From JBFJWR01 sp041623535 (lineage in GTDB: Bacteria > Pseudomonadota > Gammaproteobacteria > Pseudomonadales > JBFGWM01), in contig JBFJWR010000004.1 of assembly GCA_041623535.1 (NCBI GenBank), positions 1 through 25,326 on the forward strand: a stretch of 25,326 nt of DNA. Reading direction: 5' to 3'. Within the stretch, counting starts at the first letter, position 1; the number at the start of each line of letters is the position of its first letter. Shown one piece after another: positions 8,337 through 16,420 of the stretch. Below the pieces are notes generated by a model. The model was not told the DNA's origin. It saw only the letters and a program-made list of their open reading frames with translations, and did not search any database. Made by a program: the position numbers and the translations under genes.

Positions 8337-8367
8337 CAGTCAATGTAGTGCGCCGCAGACAGCCACG

Positions 8368-9459
8368 ATGAATTTATTCAGTTTTGTTCGCAAGCAGTCA
8401 GTGCGCCGCCAGCATCGCGTGAGCCCGGACCATGCGATCGTGGGACGAATGGTCCGCTCAGCCGGGATTCTGGGCCTGCTGCTGAGCCTCCACGCGCTGG
8501 CCATGATGTATTTCGAAGACCTGTCACCGGGTGACTCGATCTGGCTGACTTTTACCACCATCACCACGGTCGGTTATGGAGATGTCAGCGCAGCGACACC
8601 GGCCGGGCGCTTTACCACCGTGGCGCTGCTCTACCTGATTGGCATCACCCTGCTGGCCACCGTGGCCAGCGATTATATCGACTACCGAATGACACGCCGC
8701 GAACGCATGCAACGGGGACAATGGAGCTGGAAAATGCAGGATCACATCGTATTCATCAATTCCCCACCATCCAATGGTGAACTCTATTTTTGCCGGATCG
8801 TAACGCAGCTGCGCGCCAATCCCGATTATCGCGAGAGACCCGTGGTGCTGCTGTCCGATGTATTCGCCAACGGCCTGCCACCCAGCCTGGTGGACCTCGG
8901 CATGGTGCACTGCACGGCCAGCGCCGATTCACCGCAGGGCCTGGACCAGGTCAGCGTCGACCACGCCAGGCACATTATCATCCTCGCGCATGACGAGTAT
9001 GCCGAGAGTTCCGACAGCCTCACCTTCGCCATTGCCCATCGCCTGCAGAGCCGCGGACTCGCATCACGCACCATGGCGGAATGTGTCCTGGATGAAAACC
9101 GCGGCCGCCTCAAGGAACTGGGCATACAGTCGATTCTGCGGCCGATCCGTTCGTATCCGGAAATCGTGGTGCGCGCCATCACCGCGCCGGGCACCGAGGT
9201 GGTACTGGAAAACCTGTTCACCTATGGCGGCGATCACCCGCGCCGCTACGACGTATTCACGCGCGGCCGTACCTGGGCCGACATTGTGCAGCGGATATCG
9301 GCGCGGGACATCGGCACGCCCATGGCATTCGTCAATGACGATAACGAAGTGGTCTGCCAGCCGCACGCCGATGAAAAAGTAGATGCGCGCGCGCTGATAA
9401 TTGTCGTGCGTGAAGAGCGAATTCCCGCGGCGGCGGAAGTGGTCCGGGCACTGGACTAA
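8368..9459 (+). CDS. Two-transmembrane potassium channel with RCK (TrkA-N)-like domain
   Basis: A 363-residue membrane protein. A first membrane helix (about 31–49) is followed by a pore helix and the potassium selectivity filter TTVGYGD (66–72). A second helix lies at about 82–101. The cytoplasmic remainder resembles an RCK regulatory domain, starting DHIVFI at about 118 and continuing through IIILAHDEYAESSDSL and a second part ending at 363. The first loop of the Rossmann fold reads NSPPSNGELY instead of the usual GxGxxG, so NAD(H) binding is doubtful. The ATG at 8368 has no clear Shine-Dalgarno, so the start is the least certain part. It is divergent from glnE and convergent with pyrF. The ligand and physiological role cannot be told. 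Confidence 0.88.
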   Translation: MNLFSFVRKQSVRRQHRVSPDHAIVGRMVRSAGILGLLLSLHALAMMYFEDLSPGDSIWLTFTTITTVGYGDVSAATPAGRFTTVALLYLIGITLLATVASDYIDYRMTRRERMQRGQWSWKMQDHIVFINSPPSNGELYFCRIVTQLRANPDYRERPVVLLSDVFANGLPPSLVDLGMVHCTASADSPQGLDQVSVDHARHIIILAHDEYAESSDSLTFAIAHRLQSRGLASRTMAECVLDENRGRLKELGIQSILRPIRSYPEIVVRAITAPGTEVVLENLFTYGGDHPRRYDVFTRGRTWADIVQRISARDIGTPMAFVNDDNEVVCQPHADEKVDARALIIVVREERIPAAAEVVRALD

Positions 9460-9483
9460 ACCGCAGCACCTCTGAACTGCCTG

Positions 9484-10194
9484 TCAGGACGCCCCGAGTA
9501 CGCGGGCAATTTCCTGCTGCGCGGCAGCCGCCGCATGCAAGGGATCGTCCGCCTGCAGTATCGGGCGACCCACCACGATGTAATCAGCACCATTGGCGAA
9601 TGCGTCAGCAATGCTGACCACGCGTTTCTGATCATCGGTATTCGCCACCGGACGGATACCCGGCGTGACGATGGTTAACTGGCCGGGCAACCGCTCACGC
9701 AGTCGCGCCGCTTCCTGCCCGGAACACACCACGCCGGTACAGCCCAGTTCCAGAGCCCGACGGGCCCGCGACAGCACCAGGGTTTCCGGATCGCAGGCAA
9801 AGCCGAGGTCATCGAGGTCACCCTGGTCGAGGCTGGTCAGCACGGTCACTGCGAGGATGCCGAGATCTGTACCAGCCGCCTCCACCGCCGCGCGCAGCAT
9901 GGCGTCATTCCCGTGCACAGTGACGAACGTCGCCCCGGTCTTGCGTAACTGGCGCACGGCAGCCGCCACCGTGCGCGGCACATCGAAAAATTTCAGGTCA
10001 ACAAATACCTTGCAGCCGCGCGCAGTCAGCCAGTCCAGCAGCTCGAAATAGCCAGGTGCCATGCACAACTGCAGCCCGAGCTTGTAAAACCGCACCTCGT
10101 CACCCAGGCGCTCCACCCAGTCACGCGCTTCGGCGGCTGAATCCACGTCCAGCGCGAGTATCAGTCTGTCTTTCATGTCGAGGGGTGCACTCAT
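9484..10194 (-). CDS. pyrF: Orotidine 5'-phosphate decarboxylase PyrF
   Basis: PyrF decarboxylates OMP to UMP, the last step of de novo pyrimidine synthesis. The 236-residue product has the usual length. It contains LILALDVDS (11–19), FYKLG (K38), the catalytic DLKFFD tetrad region (D66, K68, D71), TVHGND, VTPGIRP and the phosphate-binding VVGRPI near the end. The frame is open 53 codons further upstream, but a GGAGA site 6 bases before the ATG at 10194 and the family length fix this start. A 70-base gap separates it from the deaminase gene upstream, so it may be the last gene of that transcript. Confidence 0.96.
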   Translation of the reverse strand: MSAPLDMKDRLILALDVDSAAEARDWVERLGDEVRFYKLGLQLCMAPGYFELLDWLTARGCKVFVDLKFFDVPRTVAAAVRQLRKTGATFVTVHGNDAMLRAAVEAAGTDLGILAVTVLTSLDQGDLDDLGFACDPETLVLSRARRALELGCTGVVCSGQEAARLRERLPGQLTIVTPGIRPVANTDDQKRVVSIADAFANGADYIVVGRPILQADDPLHAAAAAQQEIARVLGAS

Positions 10195-10200
10195 GCGCAT

Positions 10201-10205
10201 TCTCC
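10201..10205 (-). promoter_or_regulatory. Ribosome binding site deciding the pyrF start
   Basis: GGAGA on the minus strand lies 6 bases before the ATG at 10194. It is directly against another in-frame ATG at 10200, too close to serve that one. It supports the 236-residue PyrF. Confidence 0.6.
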
Positions 10206-10264
10206 GGGAACCAGCAAGGCAATCAGGCGTACGTGAATTCAAAAGCGCGGACGAAAAGGGCCTC

Positions 10265-10831
10265 TCAGGCGTTATAAATGCCGCCGCCCTGCGCCTGGTA
10301 GCTGCGCAGGATATCCGCGGCAGCGTCCCGTTGCACGTCTTCCATGACTTCAATACCGGCCGCGATCAATCCCTGGGTCCAGGGCTGCGGCTTGCAGCCT
10401 TCGTCAAAACCAATGGCGCGCACATCCTCATCGCGCGCCGCGCATACCAGTGAGCGCAGGCCGGCCCAGGGGATCGCACCCAGGCACATGGCACAGGGGG
10501 CTGCACTGGACACCAGTTCACAGTCGCGGTGCGCAGCAGAGAGATTCCATTGTCCCACTTCCTGCTGGGCACCCAGGATGGCGACCATCTCGGCGTGCAG
10601 CAGGGAGCAGTTTTCCGGTTCCACGCGATTGACGCCCACCGCCAGCAGTCGGCCATTGGCACGGTCGAAAATACCCGCGGCAAACGGGCCGCCGGTACCC
10701 TGCGTCACCTGCTCACGACACAGCGCCAGGACAAGCTGCATGCGCTCGCCCACCCGGGGATAGCGCTGGCGGGTGGCATGATCAAAGCGAGTGGCCAGCC
10801 AGGACGGCAACTCCAGGCGCAGGCTGCTCAC
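10265..10831 (-). CDS. Nucleoside/guanine deaminase-like protein (CDA fold)
   Basis: A 188-residue zinc-dependent deaminase of the cytidine deaminase-like superfamily. The zinc site is complete: HAE (H79, E81 as proton shuttle) and PCAMC (C113, C116). GGPFAAGIF precedes it, and the protein ends GGGIYNA, reminiscent of bacterial guanine deaminases, which often finish in a GG.IYN tail. TadA-type tRNA deaminase is less likely because the RNA-binding C-terminus is absent. Substrate is inferred only. It starts at GTG (10831), overlapping the stop of the upstream zinc-ribbon/ankyrin gene as GTGA, which implies coupled translation. pyrF lies 70 bases downstream, a possible nucleotide-metabolism context. 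Confidence 0.85.
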   Translation of the reverse strand: MSSLRLELPSWLATRFDHATRQRYPRVGERMQLVLALCREQVTQGTGGPFAAGIFDRANGRLLAVGVNRVEPENCSLLHAEMVAILGAQQEVGQWNLSAAHRDCELVSSAAPCAMCLGAIPWAGLRSLVCAARDEDVRAIGFDEGCKPQPWTQGLIAAGIEVMEDVQRDAAADILRSYQAQGGGIYNA

Positions 10832-11412
10832 CGGCCACGCAGCACATTGAGCAGGTCACGGTAATCCCGCGCCCGGGCATAATCCTCGGCGGTATAGCCC
10901 TGTTCATTGGGAATACGCGGGTCCGCACGAAACTTCATCAACACGCGGACCACCTCGATATGGTTGCCGAGCGCGGCCTTGATCAGCGGCGATTCGCCCC
11001 GCTCATCCTGGCAGTTTACGGCCGCACCCTCCTCGATGAGCTTGCTGACCAGCTTGCTGTCACCGGAACCCGCTGCCACCAGCAGGCGGAACTCCATGTG
11101 TTGCAGTTCCTTGGTGATCTCGGAATTGACGATCAGCATCGGCAGTTCGCTGCGACAGTAGCGACACAGGATCGCCTCGGCTTTCACGAACTCGGCGCAG
11201 AACGGACACTTGCGCTCGACGACGTGACCGTCGGAAAACGCCTGCGTATGAATGATTGCGCGACTGACCGTCTTCGCCGTGTAGCGACTGATGCCGATCA
11301 GCGCCACGGTGACCCCGAACACGATCAGGATGACGCCACCTAACGGTGAAGCGATCATGAACAGCAAGACGCCGAAAAGCAGTACGATACTGCCGGTAAT
11401 GAGTAAGGCCAT
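10828..11412 (-). CDS. Membrane protein with zinc ribbon and ankyrin repeats, unknown function
   Basis: A 194-residue protein with three visible parts. Two membrane helices occupy about 2–20 and 24–41. A zinc ribbon, CPFC (69–72) and CRYC (83–86), comes next. About two and a half ankyrin repeats run from residue 106 to the end, including GESPLIKAALGNHIEVVRVLM and NEQGYTAEDYARARDYRDLL. The likely topology is a short membrane anchor with the ribbon and repeats in the cytoplasm, suiting protein–protein contact. I start it at the ATG at 11412, with AGGAG about 11 bases upstream, rather than the TTG at 11439. Its stop overlaps the deaminase start, so the two products are probably made together. 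I do not recognise a named family for the full architecture. Confidence 0.8.
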   Translation of the reverse strand: MALLITGSIVLLFGVLLFMIASPLGGVILIVFGVTVALIGISRYTAKTVSRAIIHTQAFSDGHVVERKCPFCAEFVKAEAILCRYCRSELPMLIVNSEITKELQHMEFRLLVAAGSGDSKLVSKLIEEGAAVNCQDERGESPLIKAALGNHIEVVRVLMKFRADPRIPNEQGYTAEDYARARDYRDLLNVLRGR

Positions 11413-11582
11413 ACTTTCGCAGACTCCTGCCGCATGCAATCAGAGCGCGGTGCCGACACTCCGGGTTACAGCATAGCAAGACGCTGACACGAGCAATCAA
11501 TCACTCAACAAATCAAAGACTTGCCGGAACATGGGAATGTACTATGTTGAATATGTGTACAAGGAATGGACACTAGGAAGTC

Positions 11583-12158
11583 ATGGCCAAGGAAGAAGCG
11601 GCCGAAGCAGCCCCGGAACTCTCAGACAGCGAACGCATTGCCCAGCTGGAAAACCGTGTCGGCTTTCATCGAATACTCGTCGTGGTGCTGGGCGCACTGA
11701 CCGTAATCCTGTTATCCAGCGTGATCACCGGGGTCATCGTACTCAACGACCAGCTCAGCAGGATCGAGGCACCCGGCGCATCCGCCGATGGCACAGCGAC
11801 CGGCGCTCCGGCAAAAGGTGGCGCAGAACTGGCCAAGCTGGAGAAAGCGCTGGAAGAACAAACTGCGCAGTTGGCGGAAATCCAGCAGACCCTGGAAAGC
11901 CAGCGCACCATAGAAAACATCCGCCAGGTACAGCAGATGGCCGAAATCCTGCGCAAACAGGAATCAGCCTATCGCAGCGTGATGCTCAACCTGAAAGCCG
12001 GCATGCGCGATCTGTCGCGCATGGTGCCGGGTTCACGCACCTGGCTGGAAGAGTACGAGGAACGCATGGATCGCAGCCTGGCCGGTTCCCGCGAGCGTGA
12101 TCAGCGGCTGAGCGGCTTTACCCAGCTCGACGGCGATGAGGCAGAAGCTGCGCAGTAA
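11583..12158 (+). CDS. Single-pass membrane protein with coiled coil, unknown function
   Basis: A 191-residue protein I cannot assign to a family. It has an acidic N-terminus (1–25), one strong membrane helix (about 30–54), a small-residue linker rich in Ala, Gly and Thr (62–82), and a charged helical segment with heptad-like spacing from about 83 to 145. A charged tail follows. AGGA lies 6 bases before the ATG. Upstream, TTGCCG (11521) and TATGTT (11543) with a 16-base spacer form a weak possible promoter in the divergent gap with the ankyrin gene. It stands alone: the next gene, plsC, converges 45 bases away. A role in envelope scaffolding is only a guess. Confidence 0.75.
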   Translation: MAKEEAAEAAPELSDSERIAQLENRVGFHRILVVVLGALTVILLSSVITGVIVLNDQLSRIEAPGASADGTATGAPAKGGAELAKLEKALEEQTAQLAEIQQTLESQRTIENIRQVQQMAEILRKQESAYRSVMLNLKAGMRDLSRMVPGSRTWLEEYEERMDRSLAGSRERDQRLSGFTQLDGDEAEAAQ

Positions 12159-12203
12159 GGCTGAAACCCCCGGGACGTCGCTGACCTCCCGTGCATGCCA
12201 TGG

Positions 12204-12980
12204 CTAGCGGGTGAAATTCTGCCGCTCGACCTGCGCCAGTTCCAGTAACTGGCGCTCGACTTCCTCGATCATCTCGCCACGGCGTTCCTGACCATAGTCC
12301 GATGCCCGCACCGGCGTGCCGTAATGCACTTCCACTTCACAGCCCAGGCTGATCGACAGCGTGTCTGCCGGCAGTATTTCCTTCGCGCCGCGGATGCCGA
12401 TCGGCAGGATGATCGCGTTGGTGTCCAGCGCCAGGATGAAACCGCCTTTCTTCAATGGCCCCAAGCGGCCATTCCGCGAACGCGTGCCCTCGGGCGCAAT
12501 CCAGACCATGATGCCGCGTTCCATGCGCTCGCGTGCCTGCTCCAGGTCCCGCATCGCCTGCTTGGTGTTCTTGCGATCGATGGCGATGAAATCAGTCGCG
12601 CGCATCGCTGCCCCCCAGAGCGGGATACTGAACAGCTCCTTCTTTGCCACCATGCGAATACTGCCCGGCACGGACTGAAAAGTGATGGGAATATCGTAGT
12701 GCGAACTGTGGTTGCACATCAGGATGTAGGGCTGGCCGGGTTCGAAGCGAAAGCCGCGATCAATTACCTGCAGACGCAGTTGCACGAGCTCCAGCAGGCG
12801 CTTCGACCAGTGATTCAGGCGCGCATCGGCATACGCCTGGGTCAGGGTGCCGCGGTACATGTGCCACAACCCCTGCACGGAAACCCGCAGAGTGGCGCCG
12901 ACACTGGCAAGCAGAACCCATAACCAGCGCAGCAGGCCGGTGCGCCGTACGTGCGCCAGATCTATCCGTGCTGCCTTCAT
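12204..12980 (-). CDS. plsC: 1-acyl-sn-glycerol-3-phosphate acyltransferase (PlsC family)
   Basis: A 258-residue membrane-associated acyltransferase that probably converts lysophosphatidic acid to phosphatidic acid. The catalytic block I NHSSHYD (90–96; H91 and D96 form HX4D), block III EGTRS (164–168), the KKGG segment (177–180) and ILPIGI (191–196) are all present. A hydrophobic stretch near 17–36 would anchor it in the membrane. The ATG at 12980 has a good GAGGT site. It is the last gene of a minus-strand run after qmcA and nfeD, 19 bases past the nfeD stop. Members of this family can acylate other lipids, so substrate is inferred. Confidence 0.9.
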   Translation of the reverse strand: MKAARIDLAHVRRTGLLRWLWVLLASVGATLRVSVQGLWHMYRGTLTQAYADARLNHWSKRLLELVQLRLQVIDRGFRFEPGQPYILMCNHSSHYDIPITFQSVPGSIRMVAKKELFSIPLWGAAMRATDFIAIDRKNTKQAMRDLEQARERMERGIMVWIAPEGTRSRNGRLGPLKKGGFILALDTNAIILPIGIRGAKEILPADTLSISLGCEVEVHYGTPVRASDYGQERRGEMIEEVERQLLELAQVERQNFTR

Positions 12981-12999
12981 GAGCCACCTCGCTGCTTGT

Positions 13000-13449
13000 T
13001 CAGTCCTCGGCCTCGACCTGCAATATCATGTCGGTACTGCCCACCACCCGCACCCGGGTTCCGGCGGGCAGGTCCGGACCGGTCACATCCCAGTTGCTGT
13101 CATCGACGCGCAACTTGCCACGCCCGTTCTGCAATGGTTCGCTGAGCACCAGCACGCGCCCGACATAAGAGGCGGTGCGCTGGTTCAGGTGCGGCTCATC
13201 GACAATGCTCGGGTGGCGTTTCAGGTAACGCCGCCACAACACCACCGAAACCACCGAGCCGATAGCGAACAGCAGCGCCTGCAGTTCCCAGGGCATGCCC
13301 GGCACCAGCAGGAGGGCCGTACCGGTGACCACGGCGGCAATACCCGGCCACAGGAGATACCCACCGAAACCAAAGATTTCACCGATCAGGAGCAACAGTC
13401 CGAGCGCAAACCAGTGCCAGAAAACGAGTTCGGCAAACAAGGTTTCCAT
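13000..13449 (-). CDS. NfeD-family membrane protein (partner of QmcA)
   Basis: A 149-residue short NfeD protein without the N-terminal protease domain. It has an N-terminal membrane region with about three helices (roughly 13–30, 33–50 and 56–73) including GEIFGFGGYLLWPG. A C-terminal OB-fold domain spans about 93–147 (GRVLVLSEPLQNGRGKLRV, GTRVRVVG). Such proteins are typically encoded beside stomatin-like SPFH proteins and are thought to act with them in membrane microdomains. Here it follows qmcA by 7 bases, matching E. coli qmcA–ybbK. Confidence 0.92.
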   Translation of the reverse strand: METLFAELVFWHWFALGLLLLIGEIFGFGGYLLWPGIAAVVTGTALLLVPGMPWELQALLFAIGSVVSVVLWRRYLKRHPSIVDEPHLNQRTASYVGRVLVLSEPLQNGRGKLRVDDSNWDVTGPDLPAGTRVRVVGSTDMILQVEAED

Positions 13450-13456
13450 CAGTGCC

Positions 13457-14389
13457 TCACCCCTTGGCCGCAGGGGCTTTGCCGAACAGGTTCTGCGCGA
13501 TTTCGCCGATACCGGCGATTGAACCGATCACGCCACTTGTTTCCATCGGCATCAGTACAATCTTGGAATTCGATGCGGTCCCGATTGCCTGCATGGCCTC
13601 GACATATTTCTGGGCCACGAAATAATTGACCGCCTGCATGTCCCCGGCCGCGATCGCATCAGAAACCATCTGCGTGGCACGGGCCTCAGCCTCGGCGGCC
13701 CGTTCCCGCGCTTCGGCTTCCAGGAACGCCGCCTGGCGCTGGCCTTCCGCTTCCAGGATGGCGGCCTGGCGCTCGCCGTCCGCGGTCAGAATCTCGCTCT
13801 GCTTACGGCCTTCCGCCTCCAGAATCTGCGCGCGCTTCAGACGCTCGGCCTTCATCTGGCTGGCCATCGCCTCGACCAGGTCGGTAGGCGGCGAGATATC
13901 CTTGATCTCGATACGGGTCACCTTGACACCCCATGGATTGGTGGCGTTATCGACCGTATTCAGCAGGCTGGCGTTGATCTGGTCGCGCTGCGACAGCATC
14001 TGGTCGAGTTCCATGGAACCCAGCACGGTCCGGATATTGGTCATGGCCAGGTTGCGGATCGCGTGCTCCAGGTCGTTCACCTCGTAGGCCGCCTTGGGCG
14101 CATTGACGACCTGGTAGAACAGGACCGCATCGATCGTGACCTGCGCGTTATCCGCGCTGATGACTTCCTGCGGATGGATATCGAGCACCCGCTCCATCAT
14201 GTTCAGCTCGCGCCCGATCTGGTCCATGATCGGCACGATGATATTCAGGCCCGGCTTCAGCGTGCCGGTGTAGCGTCCGAACCGCTCCACCGTGTACTCG
14301 TAACCCTGCGGCACCACCTTGGCGCCCATGTACACCAGGCCGATGGCAAAGCCTACGAACAAAAGTACCGTGATTGTTCCACCGTCCAT
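13457..14389 (-). CDS. qmcA: SPFH/Band 7 stomatin-like protein QmcA
   Basis: A 310-residue protein (E. coli QmcA 305) with one N-terminal membrane helix (about 6–24) and an SPFH/prohibitin domain starting VPQGYEYTVERFGRYTGTLKPGL. RVLDIHPQEVISADNAQVTIDAVLFYQV and the ELDQMLSQRDQIN segment follow. A long Ala/Glu-rich coiled coil (about 185–245) with repeated GERQAAILEAEGQRQAA-type units leads to a hydrophobic C-terminus. Such proteins oligomerise in the inner membrane and are linked to FtsH-type quality control. GGGAG lies about 10 bases before the ATG. It is 62 bases after the GspE-like gene and may share its transcript or use its own promoter. Confidence 0.95.
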   Translation of the reverse strand: MDGGTITVLLFVGFAIGLVYMGAKVVPQGYEYTVERFGRYTGTLKPGLNIIVPIMDQIGRELNMMERVLDIHPQEVISADNAQVTIDAVLFYQVVNAPKAAYEVNDLEHAIRNLAMTNIRTVLGSMELDQMLSQRDQINASLLNTVDNATNPWGVKVTRIEIKDISPPTDLVEAMASQMKAERLKRAQILEAEGRKQSEILTADGERQAAILEAEGQRQAAFLEAEARERAAEAEARATQMVSDAIAAGDMQAVNYFVAQKYVEAMQAIGTASNSKIVLMPMETSGVIGSIAGIGEIAQNLFGKAPAAKG

Positions 14390-14451
14390 TCCGACTGTTC
14401 TCCCAAACTGAAAATAAATACCTGACCGGGTCTCGATTCTAGCCCGAATCG

Positions 14452-16239
14452 TTAATGACTGACCGATGGCGTAACCCGCAGAACCTCCTCAATGGTGGTC
14501 TCTCCTGCGGCCACCCGCTGAGCACCGGACAGGCGCAGCGTGTGCATGCCTTCCTTGTAGGCAGCGCGCCGCAGGGGTCCGATATCCATGTCCGGCGTCA
14601 CCAGTTCCCGCACGGTCTCGGAAAACGGCAGAATTTCATAGATGCCGGCGCGCCCGCGATAGCCGGTATCACGGCACTCCAGGCAGCCCACGGCCCGGCA
14701 GGCGTGCTGCGGCATGGCAGCGTTCCACGGCTTGGTCAGCGATTCCCAGTCCGGCTGCGCCAGGGGCGCTTCCTCTTTGCAGTTCGGACAAAGAAGGCGG
14801 ACCAGGCGCTGCGCCATGATGCCCACCACCGAGGCCTTCACCAGGTAACTGGGCACGCCGATTTCCAGCAGGCGGGTAATGGCCGACGGCGCGTCATTGG
14901 TGTGCAGCGTGGAAAACACCAGGTGCCCGGTGAGCGCGGCCTGTATGGCCATCTCCGCGGTGTCCATATCGCGGATCTCACCAATCATGATGATGTCCGG
15001 ATCCTGCCGCAGCAGCGCCTTGACGCCGGAGGCGAAGGTCAGGTCGATGTTGTGCTGCACCTGCATCTGGTTGAACGCCGGCTCGACCATTTCGATCGGG
15101 TCTTCAATCGTGCACAGGTTCACCTCGGGCGTGGCCAGTGCTTTCAGCGTCGAATACAGCGTGGTGGTCTTGCCCGATCCGGTGGGGCCGGTGACCAGCA
15201 CGATCCCGTTCGGCTCGTGAACCAGTGACTGCCAGCGCTGGTAGTCCTCGCGCGAGAAACCCAGTTCGGAATAGCTTTTCAGCAACACGTCCGGATCGAA
15301 GATGCGCATAACCAGCTTCTCGCCGAAAGCGGTCGGCAGCGTCGACAGCCGCAGCTCGATCTCGTTGCCTTCCGGACTGCGGGTTTTCAGCCGTCCATCC
15401 TGGGGGCGGCGCTTTTCGGCGACATTCATACGCCCGAGAATCTTGATCCGGCTGGTCACCGCGGTAGCCACCTGGGACGGAAAGTCATAGACATGATGCA
15501 GCACCCCATCGATGCGGAAACGCATGTGTCCGACGTCGCGGCGTGGCTCCAGGTGGATATCGCTGGCTCTTTGCTGAAACGCATACTGCAGCAGCCAGTC
15601 GACGATATTCACGATGTGCTGATCGTTGGCATCCGGCGATTTCATGTCGCCGAGTTCAAGCATCTGCTCGAAATTACCGATCGTGTTGCGCTTCTGCCCG
15701 TCCTTGTCCGTGGCACCGGTGACCGAGTCGGCAAGGCGATAGAATTCGACCGTGTTGCGGCGTATCACTTCCGGGTTGCAGACCACCCGCGTGATCTTTT
15801 TGCGCACCACCTGCTCCAGGCCCTCTTCCCACGCATTGGCGAACGGCTGGGCACTGGCGATGATCACTTCATCGGCTTTGACCTCGATACACAGAATCTG
15901 GTGACGCTGGGCAAAGGCATAGGACATCACGGCGGTGACCGCACCGACTTTCACCTTGAGCGGGTCTATATGCACAAGCTTCTGGCCGGACCACTCGGAC
16001 AGCCAGTTGGTGAGCATTTCGAGGTCCAGCACCTTGCCCTCACGGAGCAGGTCGGCCGGCTCCTGCAGGGCGATGATCTCCAGCGGATGCAGGTGCTTGC
16101 GGTCCTGTCCACGCGGGGCCCGCATGATTTCCTCGGCGGTCAACTGGTCCAGGTGGCCGGTTTTGACCAGCGCGTCCAGTACCGAGGGCAAATCCAGCAC
16201 CCGGCCCTCGGCCTTCGAAAGCTCCGTCACCTTGTTCAT
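14452..16239 (-). CDS. GspE/PulE/PilB-type secretion or pilus ATPase
   Basis: A 595-residue hexameric-ATPase family protein of type II secretion/type IV pilus systems. The N-terminal GspE_N/MshEN-like part (about 15–160) is followed by ASDIHLEP (225–232), Walker A GPTGSGKT (351–358), the Asp box IEDPIE, Walker B IIMIGE (416–421) and the His box STLHTNDA. A tetracysteine zinc motif, CPNC (484–487) with CLEC (519–522), completes it. The open frame extends 110 codons upstream, but that part is Arg/Pro/Gly-rich and lacks family features, so I start at the ATG at 16239. No strong ribosome site is seen. No pilC, pilD, gspF or pilin gene is near, so it is an orphan here and its machine cannot be named. 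Confidence 0.9.
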   Translation of the reverse strand: MNKVTELSKAEGRVLDLPSVLDALVKTGHLDQLTAEEIMRAPRGQDRKHLHPLEIIALQEPADLLREGKVLDLEMLTNWLSEWSGQKLVHIDPLKVKVGAVTAVMSYAFAQRHQILCIEVKADEVIIASAQPFANAWEEGLEQVVRKKITRVVCNPEVIRRNTVEFYRLADSVTGATDKDGQKRNTIGNFEQMLELGDMKSPDANDQHIVNIVDWLLQYAFQQRASDIHLEPRRDVGHMRFRIDGVLHHVYDFPSQVATAVTSRIKILGRMNVAEKRRPQDGRLKTRSPEGNEIELRLSTLPTAFGEKLVMRIFDPDVLLKSYSELGFSREDYQRWQSLVHEPNGIVLVTGPTGSGKTTTLYSTLKALATPEVNLCTIEDPIEMVEPAFNQMQVQHNIDLTFASGVKALLRQDPDIIMIGEIRDMDTAEMAIQAALTGHLVFSTLHTNDAPSAITRLLEIGVPSYLVKASVVGIMAQRLVRLLCPNCKEEAPLAQPDWESLTKPWNAAMPQHACRAVGCLECRDTGYRGRAGIYEILPFSETVRELVTPDMDIGPLRRAAYKEGMHTLRLSGAQRVAAGETTIEEVLRVTPSVSH

Positions 16240-16346
16240 ATTGCAGTCGATTTCCACTTTTTCATCTGGGAATAATGGCTTAGCCAGCCCGCCGTAGCCA
16301 GTTCCGGGCCGCGGACGCCTCCGCGCATCGGCTCCGCCGCCCCGCG

Positions 16347-16359
16347 TGCGGCTTCCGCA
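16347..16359. other. Short inverted repeat in the gspE-like/putA divergent gap
   Basis: TGCGG, a CTT loop and CCGCA form a 5-bp stem within the 181-base gap (16240–16420) between the two divergent genes. Nothing else stands out: the gap is GC-rich and I see no convincing -35/-10 pair. In this composition such a short repeat may be chance. Confidence 0.2.
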
Positions 16360-16420
16360 GCACGGGTGATTACGCCATATTGGGGTGTCACCACTGGAAA
16401 CGGATGGCACCGGCGTGGCA

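Noticed and set aside
10195..10353. 53-codon N-terminal extension of pyrF
   Set aside because: It overlaps the deaminase 3' end, exceeds the family length, and a good ribosome site points to the ATG at 10194.
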